The translations under genes and the position numbers were made by a program. The notes under the pieces were generated by a model that made no database searches, was not told the origin of the DNA, and was given only the letters and a program-made list of their open reading frames with translations. From Acidobacteria bacterium Ga0077553 (GTDB lineage: Bacteria; Acidobacteriota; Terriglobia; Bryobacterales; Bryobacteraceae), in assembly GCA_001464575.1 (NCBI GenBank), contig LNFE01000244.1:62001-126000 (forward strand): 64,000 bases of DNA, written 5' to 3'. The first letter of the stretch is position 1. Every line of letters begins with the position of its first letter. This document shows, in pieces, positions 26,599-35,351 of this stretch.

Positions 26599-26825
26599 TT
26601 CGGCTTCCCTTCGCCTTCCTGCTGCGCCTGCAGCAGAGCCAGCGCCTTCAGCTCCTTCTTCGTCGGAGGGACCACGGCCTTTTCATAGTCGTGATCTTTG
26701 TAGCACGAACAGCAGCGGACTTTGGCCGGATCCGTTCCTACCAGGGACACGATGGCATGATTGGTCAGGCGTTTGCACTTCACGCAATAATCGTCGAGGA
26801 TATCGCCGAGTCGAAACTCGCTCAT
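26595..26825 (-). CDS. Small zinc-ribbon protein of unknown function
   Basis: 76 residues. Two cysteine pairs, CVKC near 14-17 and CCSC near 38-41, form a probable zinc ribbon; the first lies in DDYCVKCKRLTNH. The tail is Lys/Glu/Gln-rich and flexible. It overlaps the chromate transporter gene by 4 bases, so the three genes are one transcript, although the ribbon may have an unrelated RNA or nucleic-acid role. The stop shares CTAG with the convergent permease stop. Confidence 0.8.
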   Translation of the reverse strand: MSEFRLGDILDDYCVKCKRLTNHAIVSLVGTDPAKVRCCSCYKDHDYEKAVVPPTKKELKALALLQAQQEGEGKPN

Positions 26826-27340
26826 AATACGGCAGAGTATAGCAAAGCCACTGCGCCACTACCGAGAATTACCCAGAACGAATCGACCTTGGTGCGCAGC
26901 AGAATAGCACCCGCGGCCAAGCCGAGCAGCAGCCCACGCCAATCCGCAATCGCGTCCTGCGCCAACGGCAGCGCGCTCGCTAGACTCAAGCCCGCCGCCG
27001 CCAGAAGCACCGAATCGAGCGCCCGCCGGAATGTGGGATGGTCACTGTGGCGCCGCAGCCAAACCAGCAGTGGGATGCTGAGGAACGCCGGGGTGATCAG
27101 CGCCAGCCAGCCCACGGCCGCGCCGGGGTAGCCCGCCAGGTAGTAGCCGATTCCCACCAGGTACACCCCGTTCGGCCCCGGCGCCAGGCGGCCGGCGGCA
27201 ATGGCCGTCGTGAGCTGTTGATCGGTCAGCAGATGATGCTCGACGACGAAATCGTGCCGCACAATGGCCAGCGAGGTCATGCCGCTGAAGCTCGTCAGCG
27301 TCGATTTGGCGAGCAGCAGATAAAGCCAAAACAGGTTCAT
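26822..27340 (-). CDS. chrA: Chromate transporter, second ChrA half
   Basis: 172 residues from the ATG at 27340, which overlaps the stop of the first half (ATGA); the track ORF extends upstream without support. Membrane protein with the CHR-domain features FWLYLLLAKSTLTSFSG, LTDQQLTTAIAAGRLAPGPNG and a VYLVGIGYYLAGYPGA helix. Two short CHR proteins are usually encoded in tandem and form a heteromeric exporter of chromate or a related anion. Confidence 0.88.
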   Translation of the reverse strand: MNLFWLYLLLAKSTLTSFSGMTSLAIVRHDFVVEHHLLTDQQLTTAIAAGRLAPGPNGVYLVGIGYYLAGYPGAAVGWLALITPAFLSIPLLVWLRRHSDHPTFRRALDSVLLAAAGLSLASALPLAQDAIADWRGLLLGLAAGAILLRTKVDSFWVILGSGAVALLYSAVL

Positions 27341-27888
27341 GCCACTCCCAGCCGGTCCAACACCAACCCGCCTACGATCGCCACGGCAAGGATCGCAATC
27401 GGCGAAAGCCAGCCAGTCGCCAAGGCAGCGTACGCCCCACCCGTCAGCAGCGCTATCCTCACCCAACGCCGCTTCGCCGCATACGGCTGCACCAATTTCC
27501 ACGAAGAGACGGCAATCAGAGCCACCACCGCCACCAGAGCCCCGCTGATCGCCTGGCCAACCCAAGCAACCGCCCGGACGCGTTCATAACCATCAAGCAG
27601 CGCCAGAATCAGAAACGAAGCCGGCAGCGACACCGCAACGACGGCGGCCACGGCGGCCGGCCACCCACCCAAACGCCAGGCCAGCGCGGCGCTGCACGCA
27701 AGTATATTCGTGCCCGGCGTAAAGCGGGCCAGCCCGTAGATCAACCCGAACTCGGGCGAACTTAGCCAGCCGCGCCGCTCCACCAGTTCGAGGTGCAGCA
27801 CGGCCTGAATCGTCGTCCCGCCACCCAGTGTCAAGCTGCCCGACCGGAAGAACAGTGCGGTTAACGCGCCCAGGCGCGGGGCTTCCAT
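27337..27888 (-). CDS. chrA: Chromate transporter, first ChrA half
   Basis: 183 residues with the CHR signature FFRSGSLTLGGGTTIQAVLH, WLSSPEFGLIYGLARFTPGTN and several hydrophobic helices. It is the first gene of a three-gene operon with the second half and a zinc-ribbon protein. A TACAGT hexamer 6 bases upstream of the ATG suggests a leaderless mRNA. Confidence 0.9.
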   Translation of the reverse strand: MEAPRLGALTALFFRSGSLTLGGGTTIQAVLHLELVERRGWLSSPEFGLIYGLARFTPGTNILACSAALAWRLGGWPAAVAAVVAVSLPASFLILALLDGYERVRAVAWVGQAISGALVAVVALIAVSSWKLVQPYAAKRRWVRIALLTGGAYAALATGWLSPIAILAVAIVGGLVLDRLGVA

Positions 27889-27924
27889 GGGGCTACTGTA
27901 GCATCGCTACGGTAGACTCTTACT
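27889..27924. promoter_or_regulatory. Divergent leaderless promoters between chrA and the fusion gene
   Basis: In 36 bases there are two -10 hexamers facing outward: TACAGT on the minus strand (27900-27895, 6 bases from the chrA ATG) and TAGACT on the plus strand (27913-27918, 6 bases from the fusion-gene ATG). Confidence 0.55.
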
Positions 27925-30402
27925 ATGCGCGGCAAATGGCTGTTGTTCGGAGGATGTCTGATCCTGCTGGCGATCGCCGCGGGAGCGATCACCGTTTGGC
28001 GAAGAGAACAAGCCAAACCGGCCGCCGTGGCTGCCCCCGCGCCTTCCCCCGTCGAAGTGAGTGGCGACCTGAGCCTGAGCGGCAAAGTAGAAGCCCGGAA
28101 TGTGGTCGCGGTCAAGCCGCCCTCGGCCGGAACCGTCGAAGAGTATCTCGTAAACGAGGGCGAAGAGGTCTACGAAGGCCAGCTGCTCGCGCGACTCAAC
28201 AACCCCACACTGACCAACGAGCAACTCCAGGCCAAGGAGCGCGCCGACAAGGCGCAGGAGCGCGTGAATCAGCTCGAAAGCCAGATGCTGGCCGCCCGAT
28301 TGGAGGTCTCCCGGGGCCGCGCGGAAGCAGCGCGAGTGAAAGACGAGTACACCCGCGCGGATCGCGCCTATCAGCGGCAAACCATGCTCAACCAGCAGGG
28401 CGCCACGCCGCGTTTGGCCTTTGAAAAAGCGCAGAAAGAGTTCGAGAGCGCCAAGCTCGACTACGAAAGCTCCACCGCCCGGCAACAGATTGCCGAAGGC
28501 CGCATTACGGATTTGGCCCGCGACATCGACGCCGCCAAGAAAACCCTTGAAGAGCGGAACAACGATCTCGAAGACGCCGACGCCAGCCTGCAAGCCACCC
28601 AAGTGCACGCCCCCGTCGACGGCCTCGTCATCCAGCGCAAAGGCGATGCAGGCGTCGAAATTCAACTGGGCGAAGACGACCTGTTCCAGATCGCCACCGA
28701 CCTCGGCAATCTGCAGGTAGTGGCCGAAGTGAATGAGGAGCAGCAGAAGAAGATCAAAGAGGGCTCGCCCGCCGCGGTGTACCTCTCGGAACTGGGCAAC
28801 GAGCCCATGACCGGCGAAGTCGCCCGGGTGGCCGACGGGCGGGTCACCGTGCTTTTCCAGAATCCGAACCCCCTCGTCAAGCCCGGCCTCAAATTCCTCG
28901 AAACCAGCCTGATTGAACTGATTACGCAGACCGCGACGAATCTGCCGCCGGATGTTCGCAAAGCCATGGGCGTGGCGCTCGAACAGGAGAAGCCGGATAC
29001 CCAGGCCTCTCAGGCGCTCAACATCATCGCGAACAACATCGACATGGCCGTCGAGGATGAAGGTCCCATTTGCCAGGACACCGGCATGCCCACCTTCGTC
29101 GTCCACACCCCGGTCGGCGTCAGCCAGATTGCGATCAAGAAAGCCATCAAGGCAGCCGTAGCCGAAGCCACCAAACGCGGCAAGCTCCGGCCGAACTCGG
29201 TGGACTCGCTCACCGGCAAAAACTCCGGCGACAACCTCGGCGTCGAAACGCCGGTGATTCACTGGGAGCAGTGGGAAGAGGACGACATCGAAGTCAAGCT
29301 GATCCTGAAAGGCGGCGGCTGCGAGAACAAGAACATCCAATACTCGCTCCCCACCGAGCTCGAACATCTCGGCAAGGCCGGCCGGAACATCGAAGGCGTT
29401 AAGAAGTGCCTGCTCCACGCCGTCTGGCAGGCGCAGGGCCAAGGCTGCGCGCCCGGCGCCATCGGCGTCTGCATCGGCAGCGACCGCGCCCACGGCTACT
29501 ATCTCGCCAAGCACGAGCTGTTCCGCGAACTCGACGACGTGAATCCAGATCCGGTGCTCGCCCAGCTCGAAACCGAAGTCATGGAAGAAGCCAACAAGAT
29601 CGGCGTGGGCCCCATGGGCTTCGGCGGCAACGTCTCGCTGATCGGCTGCAAGGTGATGGCCGCCAACCGCCTACCGGCGAGCTTCTTCGTCTCCGTGGCC
29701 TATGACTGCTGGGCCTATCGCCGCCTGGGTGTGCGCCTCGATGCCAACACGGGCGCCATCAACAAATGGCTCTATCGCGACCCCGAACGCGAAGTCGAAA
29801 AGCTCTCGAAGATGGACGGCTTCCCGCTCACCGGCCGTGAAGTCACGCTCACCCCGCCCCTCACTGAAGCGCAGATGCGCAGCCTGCACGTCGGCGACGT
29901 CGTCATCATCCGCGGCGATATGTACACCGGCCGCGACGCCGTCCACGCCCGCCTGATGAACGAACCCCCGCCCGTCAGCCTGGACGGCCAGATTCTCTAC
30001 CACTGCGGCCCCGTCATGTTGAAGAACGGCGAGCAGTGGGTGGTCAAAGCCGCCGGGCCAACGACGTCGAGCCGCGAGGAGCCCTATCAAGCCGAAGTCC
30101 TCCGGCGCTACGGAGTCCGCGCAGTGATCGGCAAGGGCGGCATGGGCGCGAAGACCTCAAAGGGTCTGCAGGAGTGCGGCGCGGTTTATCTCAACGGCAT
30201 CGGCGGCGCGGCGCAGTTTTATGCCCGGACGCTGAAGAAGGTGAAGGCGGTGCATTGGCTCGAACTCGGCATTCCCGAAGCGATGTGGCACCTCGAAGCC
30301 GACGGCTTTGTAGCCATTGTCACCATGGATGCGCACGGCAACAGCCTCCACGCCGACGTCGAGAAAGCCACCGGAGAGTTGCTCGCAGCGTTACAAAAGT
30401 GA
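27925..30402 (+). CDS. HlyD-type membrane-fusion adaptor fused in frame to class I fumarate hydratase
   Basis: 825 residues, one uninterrupted frame. Residues 1-321: N-terminal membrane helix (WLLFGGCLILLAIAAGAITV), barrel-sandwich halves (KVEARNVVAVKPPSAGTVEE, VHAPVDGLVIQRKGD), a long coiled coil and most of the beta-barrel domain, ending NPNPLVKPG. From residue 322, LKFLETSLIELITQTATNLP begins a full class I fumarase of about 504 residues with ICQDTGMP, GGGCENKN and GQGCAPGAIGVCIGSDR cluster cysteines and both catalytic domains. The codon where the fumarase Met is expected is CTC; no start follows until 28966. A periplasm-facing adaptor joined to a cytosolic 4Fe-4S enzyme is unlikely to be functional as such. 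A deletion, misassembly, or real new fusion are all possible. Confidence 0.85.
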   Translation: MRGKWLLFGGCLILLAIAAGAITVWRREQAKPAAVAAPAPSPVEVSGDLSLSGKVEARNVVAVKPPSAGTVEEYLVNEGEEVYEGQLLARLNNPTLTNEQLQAKERADKAQERVNQLESQMLAARLEVSRGRAEAARVKDEYTRADRAYQRQTMLNQQGATPRLAFEKAQKEFESAKLDYESSTARQQIAEGRITDLARDIDAAKKTLEERNNDLEDADASLQATQVHAPVDGLVIQRKGDAGVEIQLGEDDLFQIATDLGNLQVVAEVNEEQQKKIKEGSPAAVYLSELGNEPMTGEVARVADGRVTVLFQNPNPLVKPGLKFLETSLIELITQTATNLPPDVRKAMGVALEQEKPDTQASQALNIIANNIDMAVEDEGPICQDTGMPTFVVHTPVGVSQIAIKKAIKAAVAEATKRGKLRPNSVDSLTGKNSGDNLGVETPVIHWEQWEEDDIEVKLILKGGGCENKNIQYSLPTELEHLGKAGRNIEGVKKCLLHAVWQAQGQGCAPGAIGVCIGSDRAHGYYLAKHELFRELDDVNPDPVLAQLETEVMEEANKIGVGPMGFGGNVSLIGCKVMAANRLPASFFVSVAYDCWAYRRLGVRLDANTGAINKWLYRDPEREVEKLSKMDGFPLTGREVTLTPPLTEAQMRSLHVGDVVIIRGDMYTGRDAVHARLMNEPPPVSLDGQILYHCGPVMLKNGEQWVVKAAGPTTSSREEPYQAEVLRRYGVRAVIGKGGMGAKTSKGLQECGAVYLNGIGGAAQFYARTLKKVKAVHWLELGIPEAMWHLEADGFVAIVTMDAHGNSLHADVEKATGELLAALQK

Positions 30403-30419
30403 TAGTTTAGAGGGGTAGT

Positions 30420-30495
<76 letters not shown>

Positions 30496-30505
30496 CATCT
30501 CGAAG

Positions 30506-30528
30506 GCGGCCGTTACGGTCGCTTTTTT
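30506..30528 (+). terminator. Intrinsic terminator after tRNA-Phe
   Basis: GCGGCCG-TTA-CGGTCGC forms a 7-base stem (one G-U pair) followed by TTTTTT. Confidence 0.9.
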
Positions 30529-30558
30529 GCTTTTCAGGCCTGATATGCTAACGCGAGT

Positions 30559-31797
30559 ATGAATCGTAGAGCATTTTTCCAGGCCTGTTTCGGCGCCGCT
30601 GGCGCCATCTCCATGGCCGACCGCGCGGACGCCCTCGGGTTGCCGAAAGCCAAGATCACGCGGATCCGTTACTACAAGACGCCCACGGACGCCGCCGGGC
30701 GGCCCAATACGCGGCAACCCCTGTTCAACCAAAGCACGAATGTTGTGCTGGTCGAAACCGACACCGGCCTCATCGGCGTCGGCGAAGGCGGCGCCCCTGA
30801 CGTCATGGAACAATGCGCCGGCCTGCTCATCGGCCAGGACCCGTTCCGCACCGATCGCCTCTGGCAGTCCATGTTCCGGTCCTACTTCTATCCCGCCGGC
30901 CGCGAGAAAACGCATGCCCTAGGCGCCCTCGACGTGGCCCTGTGGGACCTGAAAGCCAAGGCCCTTGGCGTTCCGCTCTATCAACTCCTCGGCGGCCAAT
31001 CCCGCGAGTACGTCGAATGCTACTCCACCGGCTATCCGGCCAAGGGCACCCCGAAAGAGGTCGCCAAGGCCTGCGTCGACGCCGGCTTCCGCGCCTACCG
31101 CATCTCGACCGACACGCGCGGCCAAGTGATGGATCGCTTCGAAACTGTCAACCGCGTCGCCGCACTCTGCGAACAGGTTCGCGAAGGCGTCGGCCGCGAT
31201 GGCGGCTGGTGCATCGACTTCCACACCGAACTCGACTTCCCCGACGCCGTCACGCTCGCCAACAAGATTGAACCCCTCCGCCCCTACTTCGTTGAAGATC
31301 TCGTCCGCAGCGAAAACCCCGCCGTCTACCGCACCCTCCGCGGCCAAGTGAAGGTGCCGATCGCCGTCGGCGAGCAGTTCGGCCCCAAGTGGGAATGGAA
31401 CGAACTCATCGAAAACCACCTGATCGACTATGCCCGCGCCACCATCCCGAACGTCGGCGGCATCACGGAGTTCCAGAAAATCGCCGCCATGTGCGAGACC
31501 CACTACGTCGGCCTCGTGCCGCACTTCACCGGGCCGATCTCGGAAGCCGCCATGGTCCACTGCTCCGCCGCGTTTTCCGGGCCCGTGCTGATGGAGATGG
31601 TGATGGGCGGCACCCGCCCCTGGCCGTACCTCAAGAGCCACTATGACCTTCGCGACGGCAAGCTGTGGCCGAACGAGCGGATTGGCCTCGGCGTCGAAGT
31701 GGATACCTCGCAACTCCAGCAGATCGGCAACTACACCGAGGCGTATCAACTGACGCCGATGCTGCGCCGGCCCGACGGCTCGTTGACGAATTGGTAG
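30559..31797 (+). CDS. Enolase-superfamily (mandelate racemase/muconate lactonizing) sugar-acid dehydratase-like protein
   Basis: 412 residues. N-terminal MNRRAFFQACFGAAGA resembles a short Tat-type signal, so it may be exported. Enolase fold: capping domain NVVLVETDTGLIGVGEG, then barrel metal ligands in WCIDFHTELDF (Asp), FVEDLVRSENP (Glu) and IAVGEQFG (Glu), with a late His in VPHFTGP. The DFH context resembles the D-mannonate/D-galactonate dehydratase branch, but the exact substrate is open. It is 4 bases upstream of a nitrilase-fold gene, so the two are probably cotranscribed. Confidence 0.82.
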   Translation: MNRRAFFQACFGAAGAISMADRADALGLPKAKITRIRYYKTPTDAAGRPNTRQPLFNQSTNVVLVETDTGLIGVGEGGAPDVMEQCAGLLIGQDPFRTDRLWQSMFRSYFYPAGREKTHALGALDVALWDLKAKALGVPLYQLLGGQSREYVECYSTGYPAKGTPKEVAKACVDAGFRAYRISTDTRGQVMDRFETVNRVAALCEQVREGVGRDGGWCIDFHTELDFPDAVTLANKIEPLRPYFVEDLVRSENPAVYRTLRGQVKVPIAVGEQFGPKWEWNELIENHLIDYARATIPNVGGITEFQKIAAMCETHYVGLVPHFTGPISEAAMVHCSAAFSGPVLMEMVMGGTRPWPYLKSHYDLRDGKLWPNERIGLGVEVDTSQLQQIGNYTEAYQLTPMLRRPDGSLTNW

Positions 31798-31801
31798 GGT
31801 A

Positions 31802-33109
31802 ATGGGTATGCGACTTGGACTGCTGTGTTTCCTGATTCTGCCGCTGTACGGCGAAGTCCTGTTCCGGCAGTCCGCCTTCGAAGCGGCTCCGGCCGATTGG
31901 TCAGCCTGGAGCCACCGCCCCGAAACCATGCCCCGCGCCTTCGTCGATACGCAGGTGAGCCGCGGCGGCCGCGGTTCCCTGGCCATCAACGGCTTAAGCA
32001 ACGTGGCGGCCTACGGCGGCTGGCGCAAACACGTCAAGGGCCTGCAGGGCGGCGAATGGGTGCGCCTCAAGGCGTTCTATAAAGCCGAAAGCGTCGCCGC
32101 CGAGAACTGGCAGGTCGTCGCCCGGCTCGACTGGCAGAACGCCGCGGGTAAGCGCGCCGGCGAGCCCGCCTACGTCCCCTGGACCCAGCGCCAGGGCGAT
32201 TGGAACGAACTGCAATCAGAGACGCAGGCCCCGCCAGGAACCGCCTCCGTCCACGTCGAGTTGTATCTGGCCAATGCGCCGCAGGGCACCGTCTGGTGGG
32301 ACGACATCTCGCTCGAACGCATCCCGCCCCCGGCGGCCCGCAAGGTGAACGTCGCCACCGTGAATCTCCGGCCCCGGAACTCGAGCGGCCGCGAAGAAAG
32401 CGTCAGCCAATTCATCGCCACGATCGCGAAAACCGTCCCGGCAAACGCGGACGTCATCCTGCTGCCGGAAGGCATCAGCATCGTCGGCACCACCAAGTCC
32501 ATCCTCGATGTCGCCGAGTCCATCCCCGGCCCCACCACGCAGGCGTTGAGCGCGGTGGCCAAGGCGCGCAAGGCCTACATCGTCGCCGGCATCTATGAGA
32601 AGGAAGGCCACGTAATGTACAACACGGCCGTCCTGATCGATCGCAACGGAGACATCGCCGGCAAATACCGGAAGGTCTATCTCCCGCGCGAAGAGGTTGA
32701 AAAGGGCCTCACCCCGGGCACCCACTACCCCGTCTTTCAAACCGACTTCGGCAAGGTCGGCCTGATGATCTGCTACGACGTCTTCTTCGCCGAACCCGCC
32801 CGCGCGTTGGCCAACCAGGGTGCCGACATGATCCTAATGCCCATCTGGGGCGGCGACGAAACACTGGCGAAAGCCCGCGCCATTGAGAACGGCGTGTTCC
32901 TCATCACGAGCGGCTACGACCACCCGACGTACATCATGGACCCCACCGGCGAACGCCTGGCCCAAGCGCGCGAGAGTGGCTCCACAGCGACGGCAACCGT
33001 CGACCTGGCCAAACAGTACAACTGGCAGTGGCTCGGCGAAATGCGCACCCGCCGCCTCAAAGAGCTGCGGGTGGATGTCGCCGTGCCAACGCCTGGTCTG
33101 ATCCGTTAG
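31802..33109 (+). CDS. Secreted carbon-nitrogen hydrolase (nitrilase superfamily)
   Basis: 435 residues with a signal peptide (MRLGLLCFLILPLYG). Residues 20-175 look like a beta-sandwich carbohydrate-binding-type domain. The nitrilase fold follows with the Glu-Lys-Cys triad visible: Glu in ILLPEGIS, Lys in GKYRKVYLPREE, Cys in LMICYDVFF. Members hydrolyse amides or nitriles. An exported nitrilase with an N-terminal accessory domain is uncommon; substrate unknown. The stop overlaps the convergent dehydrogenase (TTAG). Confidence 0.85.
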   Translation: MGMRLGLLCFLILPLYGEVLFRQSAFEAAPADWSAWSHRPETMPRAFVDTQVSRGGRGSLAINGLSNVAAYGGWRKHVKGLQGGEWVRLKAFYKAESVAAENWQVVARLDWQNAAGKRAGEPAYVPWTQRQGDWNELQSETQAPPGTASVHVELYLANAPQGTVWWDDISLERIPPPAARKVNVATVNLRPRNSSGREESVSQFIATIAKTVPANADVILLPEGISIVGTTKSILDVAESIPGPTTQALSAVAKARKAYIVAGIYEKEGHVMYNTAVLIDRNGDIAGKYRKVYLPREEVEKGLTPGTHYPVFQTDFGKVGLMICYDVFFAEPARALANQGADMILMPIWGGDETLAKARAIENGVFLITSGYDHPTYIMDPTGERLAQARESGSTATATVDLAKQYNWQWLGEMRTRRLKELRVDVAVPTPGLIR

Positions 33110-34137
33110 GGCTGCACGATTACTTTCATCAAGCCGGGCTCGGAATCATAAAGCCGCTTGAAGTACGACGGCGATTCGTCCAGCGTGATCTTGGCCGAAA
33201 TGATCGGATCCACCTGAATCATCCCGCTCGCCAGCAGCTCGATACAAGCCGGGTACTCGCCCGAGGATCCGCAGGTGCCCTGCAGCCGGATCTCGCGCGT
33301 CACCACCTGCTGCAGCGGCAGCTCAATGTTCGGCGTGATGTTGCCCACCAGCGTCACCGCGCCGCCCTTGCGTACGCAGGCGATGGCGGTCTTGATCGGA
33401 TCGGTCGCACCCACACATTCCAGCGCCACATCGGCGCCCCGGCCCTGCGTCCGCTTCAGGATCTCGGCCTTCACGTCGCACTCGAGCGGGTTAAACGTTT
33501 CCGTCGCTCCCAAGCGCTTCGCCATCGCGAGCTTTTCATTATTCGTATCGACGGCAAACACCCGCGCGCATCCGGCCACCTTGGCCGCCTGCAGCGTCAA
33601 CGAACCGATCATGCCCGCGCCCACAATCACGGCCGTATCGCCGAGCTCAATCGGGGTCAGCCGCACGGCATGCACGCCAATCGAAATGGCTTCAATCAGC
33701 GCGGCATGTTCGTAGCTCACCGAATCCGGCAAGCCGTAAAGGATATGCTGCGGCACGGAAACGTACTCGGCAAACGCGCCATGGCGGCGGTAGTCGCCGC
33801 AGGAAACTCCCAGCACCATGCGGTTATCGCACAGGTTCACTTGGCCTGCCCGGCAGAAGTGGCACTTGCCGCAGGAGACCGTCGAATCGAAGGTCACGCG
33901 GTCGCCCTCCTTCCATTGGGTCACGGCCGAACCCACCTTGGCGATTGCGCCGGCGGCTTCATGGCCCATCACGAGAGGCGGAATGCGCCGGCCGGTGCTG
34001 CCGTCCCAACCGTGGACGTCGCTGCCGCAAATGCCGCAAGCGCCTACGCGGATCAGAACGTCCTCCGGGCCCAATTCCGGTTCAGGGAAGTCGATGACTT
34101 CCAGGTTTAGATACTCTTTCAACAGCAGTGCTTTCAT
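33106..34137 (-). CDS. Zinc-dependent medium-chain alcohol/polyol dehydrogenase
   Basis: 343 residues. Catalytic zinc region GACGICGSDVHGWDG and GHEAAG near residue 58; structural zinc cysteines CGKCHFCRAGQVNLC near 93-107; Rossmann motif VIVGAGMIGSLTLQAA near 170. Belongs with sorbitol/galactitol/threonine dehydrogenases. Divergent from the Gfo/Idh/MocA gene across 29 bases, and possibly part of the same sugar pathway. Substrate not assignable. Confidence 0.9.
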   Translation of the reverse strand: MKALLLKEYLNLEVIDFPEPELGPEDVLIRVGACGICGSDVHGWDGSTGRRIPPLVMGHEAAGAIAKVGSAVTQWKEGDRVTFDSTVSCGKCHFCRAGQVNLCDNRMVLGVSCGDYRRHGAFAEYVSVPQHILYGLPDSVSYEHAALIEAISIGVHAVRLTPIELGDTAVIVGAGMIGSLTLQAAKVAGCARVFAVDTNNEKLAMAKRLGATETFNPLECDVKAEILKRTQGRGADVALECVGATDPIKTAIACVRKGGAVTLVGNITPNIELPLQQVVTREIRLQGTCGSSGEYPACIELLASGMIQVDPIISAKITLDESPSYFKRLYDSEPGLMKVIVQP

Positions 34138-34166
34138 CGCGATTACTACGGTATCATCGTCGCCAT

Positions 34167-35312
34167 ATGGAGCGCAGAACCTTCCTCGGCAGCAGCCTGT
34201 TGGCCTATTGGCCAGCGAACAAGGTCCGCCTCGGCGTCATCGGCAGCGGCAGCCGCGGCACGTTCGTCATGGGCGTTTTCCAAAAGGACGCGGCACTCGA
34301 AGTCGGCGCCATCTCCGATGTCTATGAGCCCAACCTCGAACGGGCGCTGTCGCTCGCCAAAGGCGCCAAGGCCCATCGCGACTATCGCGACCTGCTGGCC
34401 GACAAGTCCATCGACGCCGTGCTCATCGCCACGCCTGAGCATTGGCACCATCGCATGATCCTCGACGCCCTCGCCGCCGACAAGGACGTCTATGTCGAAA
34501 AGCCGCTCTGCCGGACGCCGGAGGAAGGCCGCGAACTCATCGAGGCCGAAAAGAAGACGAAGCAGATTATTCAGGTGGGCATGCAACGGCGCTCCTACGA
34601 TCTTTACCAGGAGGCCCGCGGCGTAGTAGCCAACGGCACGCTGGGTAAGGTGCGCATGGTGCGGAGCTGGTGGCTCAACAACCACATCAACGCCGTGCCG
34701 GCCACCAAGCTCGACGGCAAGCTCGATTGGGAGGCGTGGCAGGGCCCGGCCGAACGGCGGCCGTTCGACGCCAACCGCTTCCGCGCGTGGCGCTTCTATC
34801 AGGACTACGGCGGCGGCATCGTGGCCGACCAGGGCGCGCATGTCTTCGACGGCATCCAGATGATCATGGGCGCCGGGTTCGTGAAGGCGGTCACGGCCTC
34901 GGCCTTGACGCCGCTACGCGCCGGGGTGGATCAGCCGGAGTGCGTCGTCGTCAGCGCCGAGTATCCGGAAGGGTTTTTGGGCATCTTTACGGTGAACTAC
35001 GCGGCGATGAAGTATCAGAGCCGGAACGATCAATTGAACCAGGCCGACGGCGACAAAGCCCGGCTCGATATCGGCCGAGAGACCTTCCGTGTGCTGCCGG
35101 CCGGCGACGAAGAGAAGCCGATTCTCGAACGCAAAAGCGCCCGCGGCTTCGGCTGGGCGACGGACCTGCACGTGCAAAACTTCCTCGAATGCGTGCGAAC
35201 GCGGCAGCGGCCCACGGCGCCGATGGCGCTGGGGGCGCAGGCGGCATTGGTGGTGCAATTGGCCAACCAGTCGCTGCGGGAAAAACGACGAATCGAAAAC
35301 ACCACGTTTTAG
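34167..35312 (+). CDS. Gfo/Idh/MocA-family oxidoreductase
   Basis: 381 residues from the ATG at 34167 (MERRTFLGSSLLAYW), a short Tat-like signal preceding the Rossmann core VRLGVIGSGSRGTFVM; the longer track start lies in the divergent gene. EKPLCRTPEEG carries the catalytic Lys of the family. Such secreted NAD(P)-dependent oxidoreductases are abundant in Planctomycetes and Acidobacteria and act on sugars or glycosides. A TATCAT hexamer sits 9 bases before the ATG. Confidence 0.88.
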   Translation: MERRTFLGSSLLAYWPANKVRLGVIGSGSRGTFVMGVFQKDAALEVGAISDVYEPNLERALSLAKGAKAHRDYRDLLADKSIDAVLIATPEHWHHRMILDALAADKDVYVEKPLCRTPEEGRELIEAEKKTKQIIQVGMQRRSYDLYQEARGVVANGTLGKVRMVRSWWLNNHINAVPATKLDGKLDWEAWQGPAERRPFDANRFRAWRFYQDYGGGIVADQGAHVFDGIQMIMGAGFVKAVTASALTPLRAGVDQPECVVVSAEYPEGFLGIFTVNYAAMKYQSRNDQLNQADGDKARLDIGRETFRVLPAGDEEKPILERKSARGFGWATDLHVQNFLECVRTRQRPTAPMALGAQAALVVQLANQSLREKRRIENTTF

Positions 35313-35315
35313 TGG

Positions 35316-35345
35316 TTGACAACGGTTACGATCTTCGGCTATTCT
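35316..35345 (+). promoter_or_regulatory. Sigma-70-type promoter upstream of the structured leader
   Basis: TTGACA (35316-35321), an 18-base spacer and TATTCT (35340-35345). Transcription should start near 35352, about 300 bases before the slipin ATG. Confidence 0.75.
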
Positions 35346-35351
35346 GACCTG

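Noticed and set aside
27907-29514. 535-codon minus-strand ORF opposite the adaptor-fumarase fusion
   Set aside because: Antisense shadow; the plus frame carries continuous known domains.
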